Assembly (NCBI GenBank): GCA_021800275.1
Contig: JAJYZB010000008.1
Span: 1-64,000 of the forward strand
Direction of reading: 5' to 3'
DNA from: a bacterium
GTDB taxonomy: Bacteria; Vulcanimicrobiota; JABDET01
DNA: 64,000 nucleotides
Every line of letters starts with the position of its first letter. Position 1 is the first letter of the stretch. This document shows positions 16,742 to 25,412 of this stretch, one piece after another. The notes below the pieces were generated by a model, which worked only from the letters and a program-made list of their open reading frames with translations, made no database searches and was not told where the DNA came from. The position numbers were made by a program, and so were the translations under genes.

Positions 16742-19700
16742 TATCGTCATCTAACCTCCTCTTATGAGTCCACTGTCTTACTGTGGCTAAAATTCGATTA
16801 GCAATCACCTGTGGAGAATGATTAATGTTGGAAATAAAAGCTTTCTGCAGCTTTTCGATAGCAAAAAATTCCCCTTTTTCATTTTGGGCTTCAGTAACTC
16901 CATCTGTGTAAAACAGCAAAAAATCCCCTGACATGAGAGAAACTTTTCGTTTTGAAAATTCTGCCTTATCATCAATTCCAAGCAGCATGCCAGGCGCCTC
17001 AAGATACTGAAGTTCTTTTGTTTTAGAGCGATACAATAAAGGAGGCAGATGTCCAGCATTGGAGTAAGTCATTTCCATTTTTTTAAGATCCATAACAGCA
17101 TAAATCAAACTAATAAATTTATCGGCTGGCACATTCTCAATCATGACCCGATTCAGCAGAGTTAGAACTTTCTGGGGATCTGATTCTAATAACGCATAAG
17201 CTTTCCAGGCATACTTCCCTTGAGATGTAAAAATGGCGGCAGACGTGCCTTTTCCTGAAACATCAGCCACAACAATTCCGAGTTTGCCGCCGAAATCTAA
17301 AAAGTCATAATAATCGCCGCTGATTTCCTGTGAAGGAAGATATTGAAATCCAATTTCCACTTCCTTAAAACTAGGAACTCGATCAGGCAGAAGGCTTCTC
17401 TGAATCAGCTGCGCCACATGGTAATGTTCCTCAAATGTTTTAGCGTTTTGATAAGCGACAGAAGCCTGTCCAGCAAGAGTTGTTATTAAATGAATCTCGG
17501 AAGGATTGTATTCCTTCCTCTCCTTTGAATAAAGACTGACAACCCCAAACAATTTCTCTTTTGTGGCTAAAGGAACAGAAAGAATCGTAGTAATACCTTC
17601 AGCTCTTAATGCTTCAGGAAACGCCATATCCCCCTCTGTTTTTCCATTATCATGGAAAACAATCGGCTGCCCTGAGCGAGCCACTTTACCCAGGAATCCT
17701 TCTTTGATGCTGATCTTCTTTTGCAGGTTGGACTTTCGGGTTATTCCACGAGTAACCTGAATTGAAAGGGTTTTTTCATCCGGATTCAGCAGCATGATAG
17801 AACATCCATCTGTTTTCATGACCCACAAAAACTGCTCTGTCATAGATCTTAAAACATCTTGAGGATTCAAATGAATACTCACTCTTTTACCGACATCAAA
17901 AATAACCCCCAGTTCCTGGAGTTTCTGTTTGTTCGCTTGATAAAGCCGCGCATTTTCAATGCACAGAGCAGCATGACTGGCAAAATTCCCCAGAAGATGG
18001 ATTTCTTTTTCTTTAAACTGATAACCTAAATCGGCAAACAGAGTAATAACTCCCAGAGTGATCTTCTTGGTTAAGAGTGGAACTGCCAGAACTGCTCCCA
18101 GCCCCTCTTTTTTAAACAATCGCGCCAGCTGCGGGTTATCGGTTTCCAGAAGAATATTCGCTGAATAAACAGATTTTTTTCGATAAGCGGCAAGCCCCAC
18201 AAACCGATCTTCAATTTTAACCACTGCTTTTTTTATAAATTCTTCTGATAGTCCTTGAGAAGCTGCCACAGTAAAGCATTTTTGATCTTCGTCCCACATA
18301 AAAAGACAAAGTCTTTCTGTTTTTACGAGCTGTCCTGTTTTTTCTATGATAATATTCAAAATTTTATCTAAATTCAAGGTAGCGCTCAAAAGAGTGGATA
18401 GATGATAAAGAGTTTGAACCTGTCGAGCTTGATCTTCAACCTGTTTATAAAGCCGTGCTTTTTCTATTGATGCTGCAGCATGAACAGATAAAGAAAGGGC
18501 TGCCCTGATCTGGGATTGATTATAGATATGCAGCACCTCTTTGCAATCCAAATAAACCAGACCAATTAAAGCTCCTTGACTCAACAGAGGAACCAGCAGA
18601 CAATTTCGAGTTCCAAAAACGGAAAATAAATTTTTTAAAGGATTTAACTCTTCCTCCACGCCTTTCACGTCAATTGCGACAGCCTCACCCGCTTTAAACT
18701 TGACCCACAGTCCTCCTTCCAGATAATTTAAGGGGATAGCAAGAGCAGAGAAAAAATCGCTTTGATCAGAATCAATCCCATGAACATAAGACGTATTTAA
18801 GACGTTTCTTTCTTGATCTAAAATTAAAATAAAACAGCGGCTTGCCGTCGAAATTCGACACATCTGATTGGCGGTCTCTTTTAAAATCATAGTTAAATCC
18901 ATGTGCAGAGAAATAGCCTTGGATGCCTCATGAACCTCAGAAATTTCTTCAGCCTTTTCTTGCTCTGCCTGGAAAAGATGCGCATTCTGAATAGAAAGAG
19001 CTGCTTGAGCGCCAAAAGATTTTATCACATCCACAACTTCCTTGGAAAAACAATGTTTTTCCATTGAGTACAAATTTAAGAAACCGATTGGCTCTTCCTG
19101 AATTTTCAGTGGGACATGAAGCGAATATTTTTCCTGAATAACATCCTCTATCACTTTTTCAAATTTCTCTTCGGGAACTTGTCCAATATCAACCATCCGG
19201 GTTAAATGTTGATCTTTGAGAAGATAAAGGCTGGCTGAATCCGCGCGCGCCGCTTTTAAAGACAGATCCGCGATCAAATAGAGGAGCTTGTCCAAATCCA
19301 GTGAAGAACCTATTGCCTTCCCAATTTCCGAGAAATACTGCTGCACTTCTTCTCGGAAGCGGAGAATCGTTTTCTGATTTTTATTCTGTTCTTCTCTTAA
19401 CAACGTTGACTCGATTGCAAGTGTGATTTCAGAAGCTAAAACAGAAATAAACCCTATCTCTTCCCGAGTAAAAAGATGAGGATCTTTAGAATTCACAAAA
19501 GCAATAATCCCGTGACAGTAATTTCGAATGTTTAATGGGATAGTCAATAAGCTTTTAATTTGCCATTCTTTCACTCTTTTTTGATCCAGCCTGCCATCAA
19601 GGGAAGGGTTTGAAGAAACCAGAATTTCTGAATCAATTGGAAAATTCATATTCTGGGAATTTAATGGCACAGCAAATTGCTCGAGTTTGCTTTCAGAGTA

Positions 19701-20429
19701 AAAGTTAGAAGCTTGTGGGTGGAATTTTCCTGTTTCTTCATCGCGGCAGAAAACCACGCAGCTTTCCATTTCGAGAACATCGGGAAGAGAATGCACAATA
19801 AACGCTAAAAGTTTGTTTAAATCGTCTCCGATATGAGGAACCAACTCGGAAATAAATTGTAGTCTTTTTTTGTTTTTTCTTTCTTCTAGCAGTTGAAATC
19901 TTTCCCGTATGACAGAGCCAATGACAGTGATTAAAAGTTTAAGCCATTCTTCATATTTTTCTTTTGAAACAAGCCTCATCTCCTGCGCCATTTTATAGTA
20001 TGATTCAGGATCCAGTCCGTATTTCTTCAATACTTCAAAAAGCGCCGGAGAAGGGGAGCTCGAATAAACCTGCCCTGCTAAAACAGCCCCTATTATTTTG
20101 CCATTATTCTGAAGTGGAATGACCCTATTTTCCATTCCCAGCCAGCAGCGAAAATGGGTCTGTTCCCCTGTCTCAAGTGTTTTCTTTAATGAAGCAAAAT
20201 GTTCATTGACACATCTTTTCGCGGCTTCAGGATGAGTTGAACGTCCCCCTAAAAGTTTTTTGCACAGTGGATTCAAATTGCTGGATGGACAAATTTGAAG
20301 AGACAAGGAATCAAATGTTGTGAGAGTCAAACCCGCAGCATTTCCAAACATCTCCTGAATTTGAAAAAAAACTTCAGCATCTAACAAGTCTTTTTCGGAA
20401 AAAAGTCCGAAGGATCCGTTTCGTATCAT
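16713..20429 (-). CDS. PocR-multiGAF-SpoIIE/PP2C serine phosphatase (RsbU-type)
   Basis: A 1238-residue soluble sensor. Domains in order: a PocR-type ligand domain (about 10-185; LTTFDSLSLQICPSSNLNPLCK...ETGEQTHFRC), about five GAF domains (roughly 205-345, 360-490, 510-660, 680-830 and 845-995), and a C-terminal PP2C/SpoIIE phosphatase (about 1000-1238). Phosphatase residues are visible in SGDYYDF, GIVVADVSGKGTSAAIF, YSNAGHLPPLLY, DFLLFYTDGVTEAQN and [14 protein letters not shown]. Such enzymes dephosphorylate anti-anti-sigma factors in partner-switching stress pathways. No RsbV/RsbW partner lies nearby, so the target is unknown. No membrane segments are seen. It is transcribed alone, divergently from lipB, and its 3' end overlaps the convergent dehydrogenase gene. 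Confidence 0.9.
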   Translation of the reverse strand: MIRNGSFGLFSEKDLLDAEVFFQIQEMFGNAAGLTLTTFDSLSLQICPSSNLNPLCKKLLGGRSTHPEAAKRCVNEHFASLKKTLETGEQTHFRCWLGMENRVIPLQNNGKIIGAVLAGQVYSSSPSPALFEVLKKYGLDPESYYKMAQEMRLVSKEKYEEWLKLLITVIGSVIRERFQLLEERKNKKRLQFISELVPHIGDDLNKLLAFIVHSLPDVLEMESCVVFCRDEETGKFHPQASNFYSESKLEQFAVPLNSQNMNFPIDSEILVSSNPSLDGRLDQKRVKEWQIKSLLTIPLNIRNYCHGIIAFVNSKDPHLFTREEIGFISVLASEITLAIESTLLREEQNKNQKTILRFREEVQQYFSEIGKAIGSSLDLDKLLYLIADLSLKAARADSASLYLLKDQHLTRMVDIGQVPEEKFEKVIEDVIQEKYSLHVPLKIQEEPIGFLNLYSMEKHCFSKEVVDVIKSFGAQAALSIQNAHLFQAEQEKAEEISEVHEASKAISLHMDLTMILKETANQMCRISTASRCFILILDQERNVLNTSYVHGIDSDQSDFFSALAIPLNYLEGGLWVKFKAGEAVAIDVKGVEEELNPLKNLFSVFGTRNCLLVPLLSQGALIGLVYLDCKEVLHIYNQSQIRAALSLSVHAAASIEKARLYKQVEDQARQVQTLYHLSTLLSATLNLDKILNIIIEKTGQLVKTERLCLFMWDEDQKCFTVAASQGLSEEFIKKAVVKIEDRFVGLAAYRKKSVYSANILLETDNPQLARLFKKEGLGAVLAVPLLTKKITLGVITLFADLGYQFKEKEIHLLGNFASHAALCIENARLYQANKQKLQELGVIFDVGKRVSIHLNPQDVLRSMTEQFLWVMKTDGCSIMLLNPDEKTLSIQVTRGITRKSNLQKKISIKEGFLGKVARSGQPIVFHDNGKTEGDMAFPEALRAEGITTILSVPLATKEKLFGVVSLYSKERKEYNPSEIHLITTLAGQASVAYQNAKTFEEHYHVAQLIQRSLLPDRVPSFKEVEIGFQYLPSQEISGDYYDFLDFGGKLGIVVADVSGKGTSAAIFTSQGKYAWKAYALLESDPQKVLTLLNRVMIENVPADKFISLIYAVMDLKKMEMTYSNAGHLPPLLYRSKTKELQYLEAPGMLLGIDDKAEFSKRKVSLMSGDFLLFYTDGVTEAQNEKGEFFAIEKLQKAFISNINHSPQVIANRILATVRQWTHKRRLDDDITILVLSVK

Positions 20430-20563
20430 GGATGGAATACTCTTATTTTACCTCATTCGTCAGAAAATTACAAGAGTTTTGAAAAATTAATCTTCTTTTG
20501 CAAGACAAGGAAGTGTGCAAAACAAATCAAATACTTTAGAGATCCATAGAGAACTAATCAGTA

Positions 20564-21211
20564 ATGGTAAAAAATCTGAACACCCTAAAACATTCTGAAA
20601 GCTGCGCCATCCTTGATTCTGGATTCCTGTCTTTTGAAAAAGCATGGAAATGGCAGGTTGCCCTGGTTGAACAACGGATTAAGGAAGAAATTCCCAATAC
20701 CCTGATCCTTTGTGAACACGAACCGGTTTATACCGTTGGAAGGAATTATAAAGAACCCCTTCCTCATTCACTTCCCTTTCCAATTTTTCAAATTGAGAGA
20801 GGGGGGAAAATCACCTATCATGGTCCGGGACAACTGATTTTTTACCCAATCTGGAAGCTAGAACCCAAAAAAATCCTCCCCTTTATTCGCAGTCTTGAGC
20901 AGTCTATCATTAATCTATTAAGTCTCTTCAATATCAAAAGCGAGACACGGAAAGGGGAAACAGGGGTTTGGATCGGAAAAAAGAAAATAGCATCGATCGG
21001 AATTGCGGTTAGACATTGGGTTACCTTTCACGGAGCAGCTCTTAATGTGAACCCCAATCTTTCCCACTTTTTCAATATTCAGCCCTGCGGCTACCCACCT
21101 GAAACAATGACCAGTCTTTCTCAAGAATTTAAAAAAGAAATTTCAATCCTGGAAATTAAAGAAAAAATCCTCCAAGGGAACTTTCAATTTGATGTCGAAT
21201 CGCCACGTTAG
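20564..21211 (+). CDS. lipB: Octanoyltransferase LipB
   Basis: LipB moves octanoyl groups from acyl carrier protein to lipoyl domains, the first step of lipoate assembly. The 215-residue protein shows TLILCEHEPVYTVGRN, RGGKITYHGPGQLIFYPIWKL, KKIASIGIAVRHWVTFHGAALNV (catalytic Lys region) and NIQPCGYPPETMTSL with the acyl-thioester Cys. The length is normal. It is the first of four close co-directional genes, with the flavoprotein starting 2 bp after its stop. Regulation is not evident. Confidence 0.95.
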   Translation: MVKNLNTLKHSESCAILDSGFLSFEKAWKWQVALVEQRIKEEIPNTLILCEHEPVYTVGRNYKEPLPHSLPFPIFQIERGGKITYHGPGQLIFYPIWKLEPKKILPFIRSLEQSIINLLSLFNIKSETRKGETGVWIGKKKIASIGIAVRHWVTFHGAALNVNPNLSHFFNIQPCGYPPETMTSLSQEFKKEISILEIKEKILQGNFQFDVESPR

Positions 21212-21213
21212 AG

Positions 21214-22797
21214 ATGGATCAATTTGCTGAAATCATTGATGCTTTAAGAACTCCTTTTTTGGGTCTGGGAACAACCCTGAAAAACTTTATTAAACCTCCT
21301 GTTACTATCCCCTATCCCTGGGTAAAAGATGATATTCCAACCAGAAGCCGGGGAGTTCTAGGCATGCATGAATTCTTTGATGCAGAAGGAATGTCCAATA
21401 GAAGCAAACATTATTTTACTGATGATGGACAGTTTAATGAAAAAATTGCAAAAGCTCCCTGCATCTGGGGTTGTCCTGCTGAAACACCTGCCCGAGAGTA
21501 TGTTACTCTCTCAGGAGAGGGAGAATTTTTAAAAGCTTTAACTCTACTCAAAAACCACTATCCTTTTTCCGGAGTTTTAGGCAGAATCTGTTCTGCCCCT
21601 TGTGAAGGAGAATGCAACCGCGGGAAAGTTACAGGAAAAACAATTGCCATTCGTAAACTGAAAAGATTTCTGGCAGATTACGAATATCGACTGCCTAAGG
21701 ATCAATGGTGGAACTACAAAAAAATGCAGGAACATTTTACAAAAAACGACAGCCCCAAAAAAGTGGCGGTGTTAGGAGCAGGACCAGCAGGGATAACCTG
21801 TGCCTGGTATCTGGCTTTAAGAGGCCATCAGTGCACTATTTATGAAAGACTGCCGCAAACAAAACTTCACCACGGAGGCGGCTATTTATTTACAGGAATT
21901 CCAAAATACCGCTTAAATCGAAAAGTTCTGGAAAAAGAAGTCAGAGATGTTCTAGAAATGAAGGGTGTCGAAATAGTTTACGACTGTGAGATTGGAGTTA
22001 ATTTGCAATTTGAAGAAATTGCCTCTCATTTTGACGCGGTCTTCATCGGAGTTGGAGCAATTAAACCCTTGAAACTGAGAGTTCCGGGTGAGAATCTGCA
22101 AGGGGTTATTCCGGCTGAAAATTATCTGGAACAGCTGAACTTCTGGTTAGAAGACCCTACCTATCCATTTTCCTTAAAGCCAGGAAAAAAAATCGTTATT
22201 ATCGGAGGAGGATTCACCAGCATGGATTCTTCTCGATCAGCGCGAAGACTGGGCTCAGAAACTATTTTGGTTTACCGCAGAACACAAGAAGAAATGTTAG
22301 CGAGTCTGGATGAAATCGATGATGCTAAAGAAGAAAATGTTGAATATAAATTTTTATTGAGCCCTGTTGAAGTAAAAGGAAAGGATCACGTCCAAGGATT
22401 TATCCTAAGAGAGAATCGTCTAGGGGACTTTGACAGATCGAGAAGAAGAAGACCTATCGAAGTTCCTGACTCCGATACTTTATATGAATGTGACACAGTG
22501 ATGACCGCCATATCGAGAGAACCAAATTTGCGCTGGCTTCCAGAAAACATCAAGCGGTCAAAAGGGGGAACCATAGAGGTTCACCCTAATACTTTGATGT
22601 CTGTCAGCAGAAAGGGGGTATTTGCAGGAGGGGATGTTGTTTTAGGACCAGCTACTGTCATTCAAGCCATTGGCCAGGCTAAAATTGCGGCTAGAGCTAT
22701 TCATGAATACTTAACAGATGAAAAGCCGTTTGAAGAGATTTATGATTACTGGCAGGTCATGAGCTCCAAAAAAACGCTTGCTGTCAGTACAACTTAA
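21214..22797 (+). CDS. GltD-like FAD/NAD(P) oxidoreductase with NdhI-like N-terminal segment
   Basis: A 527-residue flavoprotein of the glutamate-synthase small-subunit/NfnB type. Residues about 80-150 form the N-terminal iron-sulfur domain (APCIWGCPAETPAREYV; GRICSAPCEGECNRGK). The FAD site is VAVLGAGPAGITCAWYLALRG, the family block is GGGYLFTGIPKYRLN, and the NAD(P) site is KIVIIGGGFTSMDSSRSARR. The protein ends soon after GVFAGGDVVLGPATVIQAIGQAKIAARAIHEYL. Residues about 14-50 (GLGTTLKNFIKPPVTIPYPW...PTRSRGVL) do not belong to GltD but closely match the N-terminal membrane-docking segment of complex I subunit NuoI/NdhI. The rest of that subunit appears in the ferredoxin gene at 23464. Inference: an electron-input module that can dock to a complex-I-like membrane arm. 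Confidence 0.88.
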   Translation: MDQFAEIIDALRTPFLGLGTTLKNFIKPPVTIPYPWVKDDIPTRSRGVLGMHEFFDAEGMSNRSKHYFTDDGQFNEKIAKAPCIWGCPAETPAREYVTLSGEGEFLKALTLLKNHYPFSGVLGRICSAPCEGECNRGKVTGKTIAIRKLKRFLADYEYRLPKDQWWNYKKMQEHFTKNDSPKKVAVLGAGPAGITCAWYLALRGHQCTIYERLPQTKLHHGGGYLFTGIPKYRLNRKVLEKEVRDVLEMKGVEIVYDCEIGVNLQFEEIASHFDAVFIGVGAIKPLKLRVPGENLQGVIPAENYLEQLNFWLEDPTYPFSLKPGKKIVIIGGGFTSMDSSRSARRLGSETILVYRRTQEEMLASLDEIDDAKEENVEYKFLLSPVEVKGKDHVQGFILRENRLGDFDRSRRRRPIEVPDSDTLYECDTVMTAISREPNLRWLPENIKRSKGGTIEVHPNTLMSVSRKGVFAGGDVVLGPATVIQAIGQAKIAARAIHEYLTDEKPFEEIYDYWQVMSSKKTLAVSTT

Positions 22798-22827
22798 TAT
22801 TTAATGACTCGACAGAAGGAGGAAAAA

Positions 22828-23457
22828 ATGGAACGTTGCGATGTCTGTGAAAAAGAACTTTTAGAAGAAGAAACAAATAATGTCCCAAAATCAACCCAGG
22901 GATTTCTATATGTGTGTAATGAGTGCTTCGAGAGCGATCAATACTGTCATGAATGCGGGAGCAGTGATAAAACTTTAGATTCAAGCAGCGGTGAACCTAT
23001 TTGTGAAGAGTGCAGCGAGATGATTAAAATGAATGAAGGCCTCGAACAAATAAGTGACGAGGAAGAGGAAGAGGAAGAGGAAGAAGAAGAAGAGGAAGAA
23101 GAAGAAATCTCTCCTGGAGAAGTCATAGAAGAGGAGATTTCTTTTACTGCAGAAACTAGAAAGCCATTCCAAACAAAAGAAAAACTAAAATCTAGTCCTA
23201 AAAAGACAAACGCAAAGAAACCTGCGGCAAAAATCAAAAAACCTGTCAAAGTTGAAAAACAGACAAAACCCAAAAAACAGACAAAACCCAAAAAGTTATC
23301 TGCAGCTAAAAAACCAGCAAAAAGTAAAAACCAGGCAAAAAGCCGCAAACCTGCTGCTGGAGAGAAAAAAACAGTCCGAGCCAAAAAAAATCCTACAACT
23401 AAACCGTCAAAAGGGAAAAAAAGCGGCTCCAAAAAAGGAGCAAAAAAAAGAGGTTAA
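22828..23457 (+). CDS. Zinc-ribbon protein with poly-Glu linker and histone-H1-like Lys/Pro/Ala tail
   Basis: A 209-residue protein. ATG at 22828 is favoured over 22804 because AAGGAGG sits just before it. Residues 1-65 hold four CxxC pairs (CDVCEKE, CNECFES, CHECGSS, CEECSEM), an apparent double zinc ribbon. Residues about 70-95 are almost pure Glu. From about 115 to the end the chain is Lys/Pro/Ala-rich (KKPAAKIKKPVKVEKQ, a tandem KQTKPK, SAAKKPAKSKNQAKSRKPAA), like histone H1 and H1-like bacterial tails. It is coded between two redox genes that seem to form one enzyme. It could be a redox-linked or nucleic-acid-binding accessory. Function unknown. Confidence 0.8.
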   Translation: MERCDVCEKELLEEETNNVPKSTQGFLYVCNECFESDQYCHECGSSDKTLDSSSGEPICEECSEMIKMNEGLEQISDEEEEEEEEEEEEEEEEISPGEVIEEEISFTAETRKPFQTKEKLKSSPKKTNAKKPAAKIKKPVKVEKQTKPKKQTKPKKLSAAKKPAKSKNQAKSRKPAAGEKKTVRAKKNPTTKPSKGKKSGSKKGAKKRG

Positions 23458-23463
23458 AAAAAA

Positions 23464-24003
23464 TTGACATCTTCTAAGACTTATTATCGAGAAATTCCCT
23501 ATCTAAAAAAAGCCCATCAAACAGGGATGCCAAAACTGACTGCTGAGTATCGCATCAGCAACTGGGAGGAGGTCGAGTTAGGTTTTACAGATGACCAGGC
23601 AGTTGAAGAAGGAAAAAGATGTTTTTCCTGTGAAGTCGAAAACTGCATCGCCTGCGGTGTTTGTGTTGAAGTCTGTCCTGTTGGAATTATTTATTTAGAG
23701 GCAGAAAACAATACACAGCAGATGGATTGGCCCAAAGAATACACCATTGATGTCGGGTTATGCATGTTCTGCGGCCTCTGTGTCGAAAGATGCCCGACCC
23801 AATCTTTATATATGACGCACGATTATGAAGTTTCTACCGAAATAAAAGCTAGTTTTATGTATCCAAAAGAAAAATTGGAACGGGAAACACGCAAGGGAAT
23901 ATGGCCCACTACTGAAAAACAGATAAACTTGGAAACAATAAACCCTTTTCAGAAGCCGCCAGGCGAACTTTACCCTCAGTCTCCCATAAAGCCGAGCACT
24001 TGA
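23464..24003 (+). CDS. NdhI/NuoI-like 2[4Fe-4S] ferredoxin with GltD-type N-terminal tail
   Basis: A 179-residue protein starting at TTG, after AGAGG. Residues about 25-60 (AEYRISNWEEVELGFTDDQA...CFSC) resemble the C-terminal tail of GltD-like oxidoreductases that leads into ferredoxin motifs. Next come two [4Fe-4S] motifs: CIACGVCVEVCPVGIIYLEA and CMFCGLCVERCPTQSLYMTH. The spacer YTIDVGLC and the following HDYEVSTEIKASFMYPKEKL match NuoI/NdhI. The N-terminal docking segment of NuoI is missing and instead begins the flavoprotein at 21214. The two genes look like exchanged halves of one electron-transfer unit. No other complex I gene is in the window. Confidence 0.88.
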   Translation: MTSSKTYYREIPYLKKAHQTGMPKLTAEYRISNWEEVELGFTDDQAVEEGKRCFSCEVENCIACGVCVEVCPVGIIYLEAENNTQQMDWPKEYTIDVGLCMFCGLCVERCPTQSLYMTHDYEVSTEIKASFMYPKEKLERETRKGIWPTTEKQINLETINPFQKPPGELYPQSPIKPST

Positions 24004-24122
24004 TTTTCTGTAAAGAGGCTTCAACCCTGCCTGGTCTCAAAAAAAAGTCTTCCCAGCAGAATCAATATCAGAGTCCAGGCGACCTAGCAGACTGCTGTTT
24101 ACGGACTGACTATGATTTATTT

Positions 24123-24209
24123 GCCGAAGTGGCGGAACAGGCAGACGCGCGGGTCTCAAAAACCCGTGAGGGCAACCTCTTGTGGGTTCGATTCCCACCT
24201 TCGGCACCA
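24123..24209 (+). tRNA. tRNA-Leu (anticodon CAA)
   Basis: An 87-nt class II tRNA with encoded CCA: acceptor GCCGAAG/CTTCGGC, D arm GGCGGAACAGGCAGACGC, anticodon loop CTCAAAA, long variable arm GTGAGGGCAACCTCTTG and T loop GTTCGATTC. A lipoprotein gene begins 29 bp downstream on the same strand. Confidence 0.96.
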
Positions 24210-24238
24210 CTTTCAATGCAGCGACAGAGGTGCACGAA

Positions 24239-25315
24239 ATGAAAAAACTACTCACACTTCTATGCTTTGTCTTGTTTTCTGCTCTGCTTTACTCCTGCGC
24301 CAAGAACGATAAAACCATCCAATGGGCTGAACAGGATCCCCTTTTAAGAAGCAGACTCAGGCTAAATCATGTTAATATCAATAAAATTCCAAAACAAGTC
24401 ATCATCGATCAAGAGATGGTCTATTACACACAGGCAGGTGATAGAAAAAAAGTAAGCTATTTGCTATCCCATGGCGGAAGCGCCAATGCTGCAGTGGGGA
24501 CGTGGAACATCCTGGAATACGCTGTGTCCAGCGAACATTTAAAAATAGTCAGATTGTTTTTAAAAAAAGGAGCGGACATCAATGCAGGGGATGCTGAAGG
24601 AGAAACCCCTCTAATGCTGGCTAAATCCATGACTATCTTGAAATTTTTAATTCGCCGCGGAGCAAAAGTCAATCTTAGAGATGACAGCGGGAATACTGCT
24701 GCCATGCACTTAAAGCCCGAAGAAGCAAAATATCTTTTAGCTCATGGAGCAAGCATGAATGTGGAAAACAAAAAGGGCCAATCCCTTTTAATGGTGGCAT
24801 TGAAAAAAAATCATTCCTCTTTCGCAAAATATCTAATTCTCCATGGAGCAAAAACACACACAAAAGATCAGTTCGGGCGAACTCCATTGATGTACGCGGT
24901 TCGAGCAGATATGCCAGACGTCGAACTCCTGCTACTTCAGCATGGCGCCAATCCTAATGCAAAAGACAAAATAGGTAGAACGGTTCTCATGCATGCCGTG
25001 TTGAACAACAACGTCAGTTCAGTAAAATTTTTATTAAATCATGGAGCGAACGTTAATGCGGCAGATCATCTGGGAAACACGGCTCTTATGGATGCGGTAT
25101 CAAAGCCATCAGATAAGCTTCTGCAAAGCGATCTGACAGGCGGATCCTCAAAAGATTTTGCTATCTATCGGCATCAAATGATAAAAATACTTATTTTCCA
25201 CAGAGCTAACCTGTATATGAAGAACAAAAAAGAGGAAACTGCTCTATCCATAGCCAGGAAAAATGGTTTTATTCACAGCGCAAATTTAATTCACACAGCT
25301 GCTGCTCAGCGATAA
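24239..25315 (+). CDS. Ankyrin-repeat lipoprotein
   Basis: A 358-residue protein from ATG at 24239, preceded by GAGGTG. The N-terminus is a lipoprotein signal: LLTLLCFVLFSALLYSC, lipobox LLYS|C near residue 19. The rest is about seven ankyrin repeats of ~33 residues, for example LSHGGSANAAVGTWNILEYA, FLKKGADINAGDAEGETPLM, FLIRRGAKVNLRDDSGNTAA, LILHGAKTHTKDQFGRTPLM, LLQHGANPNAKDKIGRTVLM and LLNHGANVNAADHLGNTALM. Envelope-anchored ankyrins usually bind proteins; the partner is unknown. Starting so soon after the tRNA, it may share that transcript. An upstream in-frame ATG at 24182 lies inside the tRNA gene and was rejected. Confidence 0.92.
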   Translation: MKKLLTLLCFVLFSALLYSCAKNDKTIQWAEQDPLLRSRLRLNHVNINKIPKQVIIDQEMVYYTQAGDRKKVSYLLSHGGSANAAVGTWNILEYAVSSEHLKIVRLFLKKGADINAGDAEGETPLMLAKSMTILKFLIRRGAKVNLRDDSGNTAAMHLKPEEAKYLLAHGASMNVENKKGQSLLMVALKKNHSSFAKYLILHGAKTHTKDQFGRTPLMYAVRADMPDVELLLLQHGANPNAKDKIGRTVLMHAVLNNNVSSVKFLLNHGANVNAADHLGNTALMDAVSKPSDKLLQSDLTGGSSKDFAIYRHQMIKILIFHRANLYMKNKKEETALSIARKNGFIHSANLIHTAAAQR

Positions 25316-25324
25316 AGCTGTCCA

Positions 25325-25345
25325 CTGCTCAGCGGCAGGTTTTTT
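25325..25345 (+). terminator. Possible terminator after the ankyrin gene
   Basis: A short hairpin CTGC...GCAG (stem near 25325-25338) is followed by GTTTTTT. It is weak in stem length but well placed. A TATAAT at 25362-25367 downstream may be the -10 of the next operon. Confidence 0.45.
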
Positions 25346-25412
25346 AAAAAAGCCGTAGAATTATAATATAGATCATTAATCTTGGTCATAAAATAAAAAC
25401 TGGAGAAATAAC

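Noticed and set aside
23055-23290. Repetitive DNA that could look like a satellite or CRISPR
   Set aside because: The repeats are codon-level (GAA/GAG run; tandem KQTKPK) inside a supported protein, with no spacer structure.
22947-23432. Ser/Phe-rich 161-residue frame on the minus strand
   Set aside because: It is the antisense of the Glu and Lys tracts of the zinc-ribbon gene; the poly-Ser and Phe/Leu content is the mirror of GAA/GAG and AAA codons.
24182-24238. Upstream ATG of the ankyrin gene
   Set aside because: It lies within the tRNA-Leu sequence and would put 19 residues before a clear lipoprotein signal; ATG at 24239 has its own GAGGTG.
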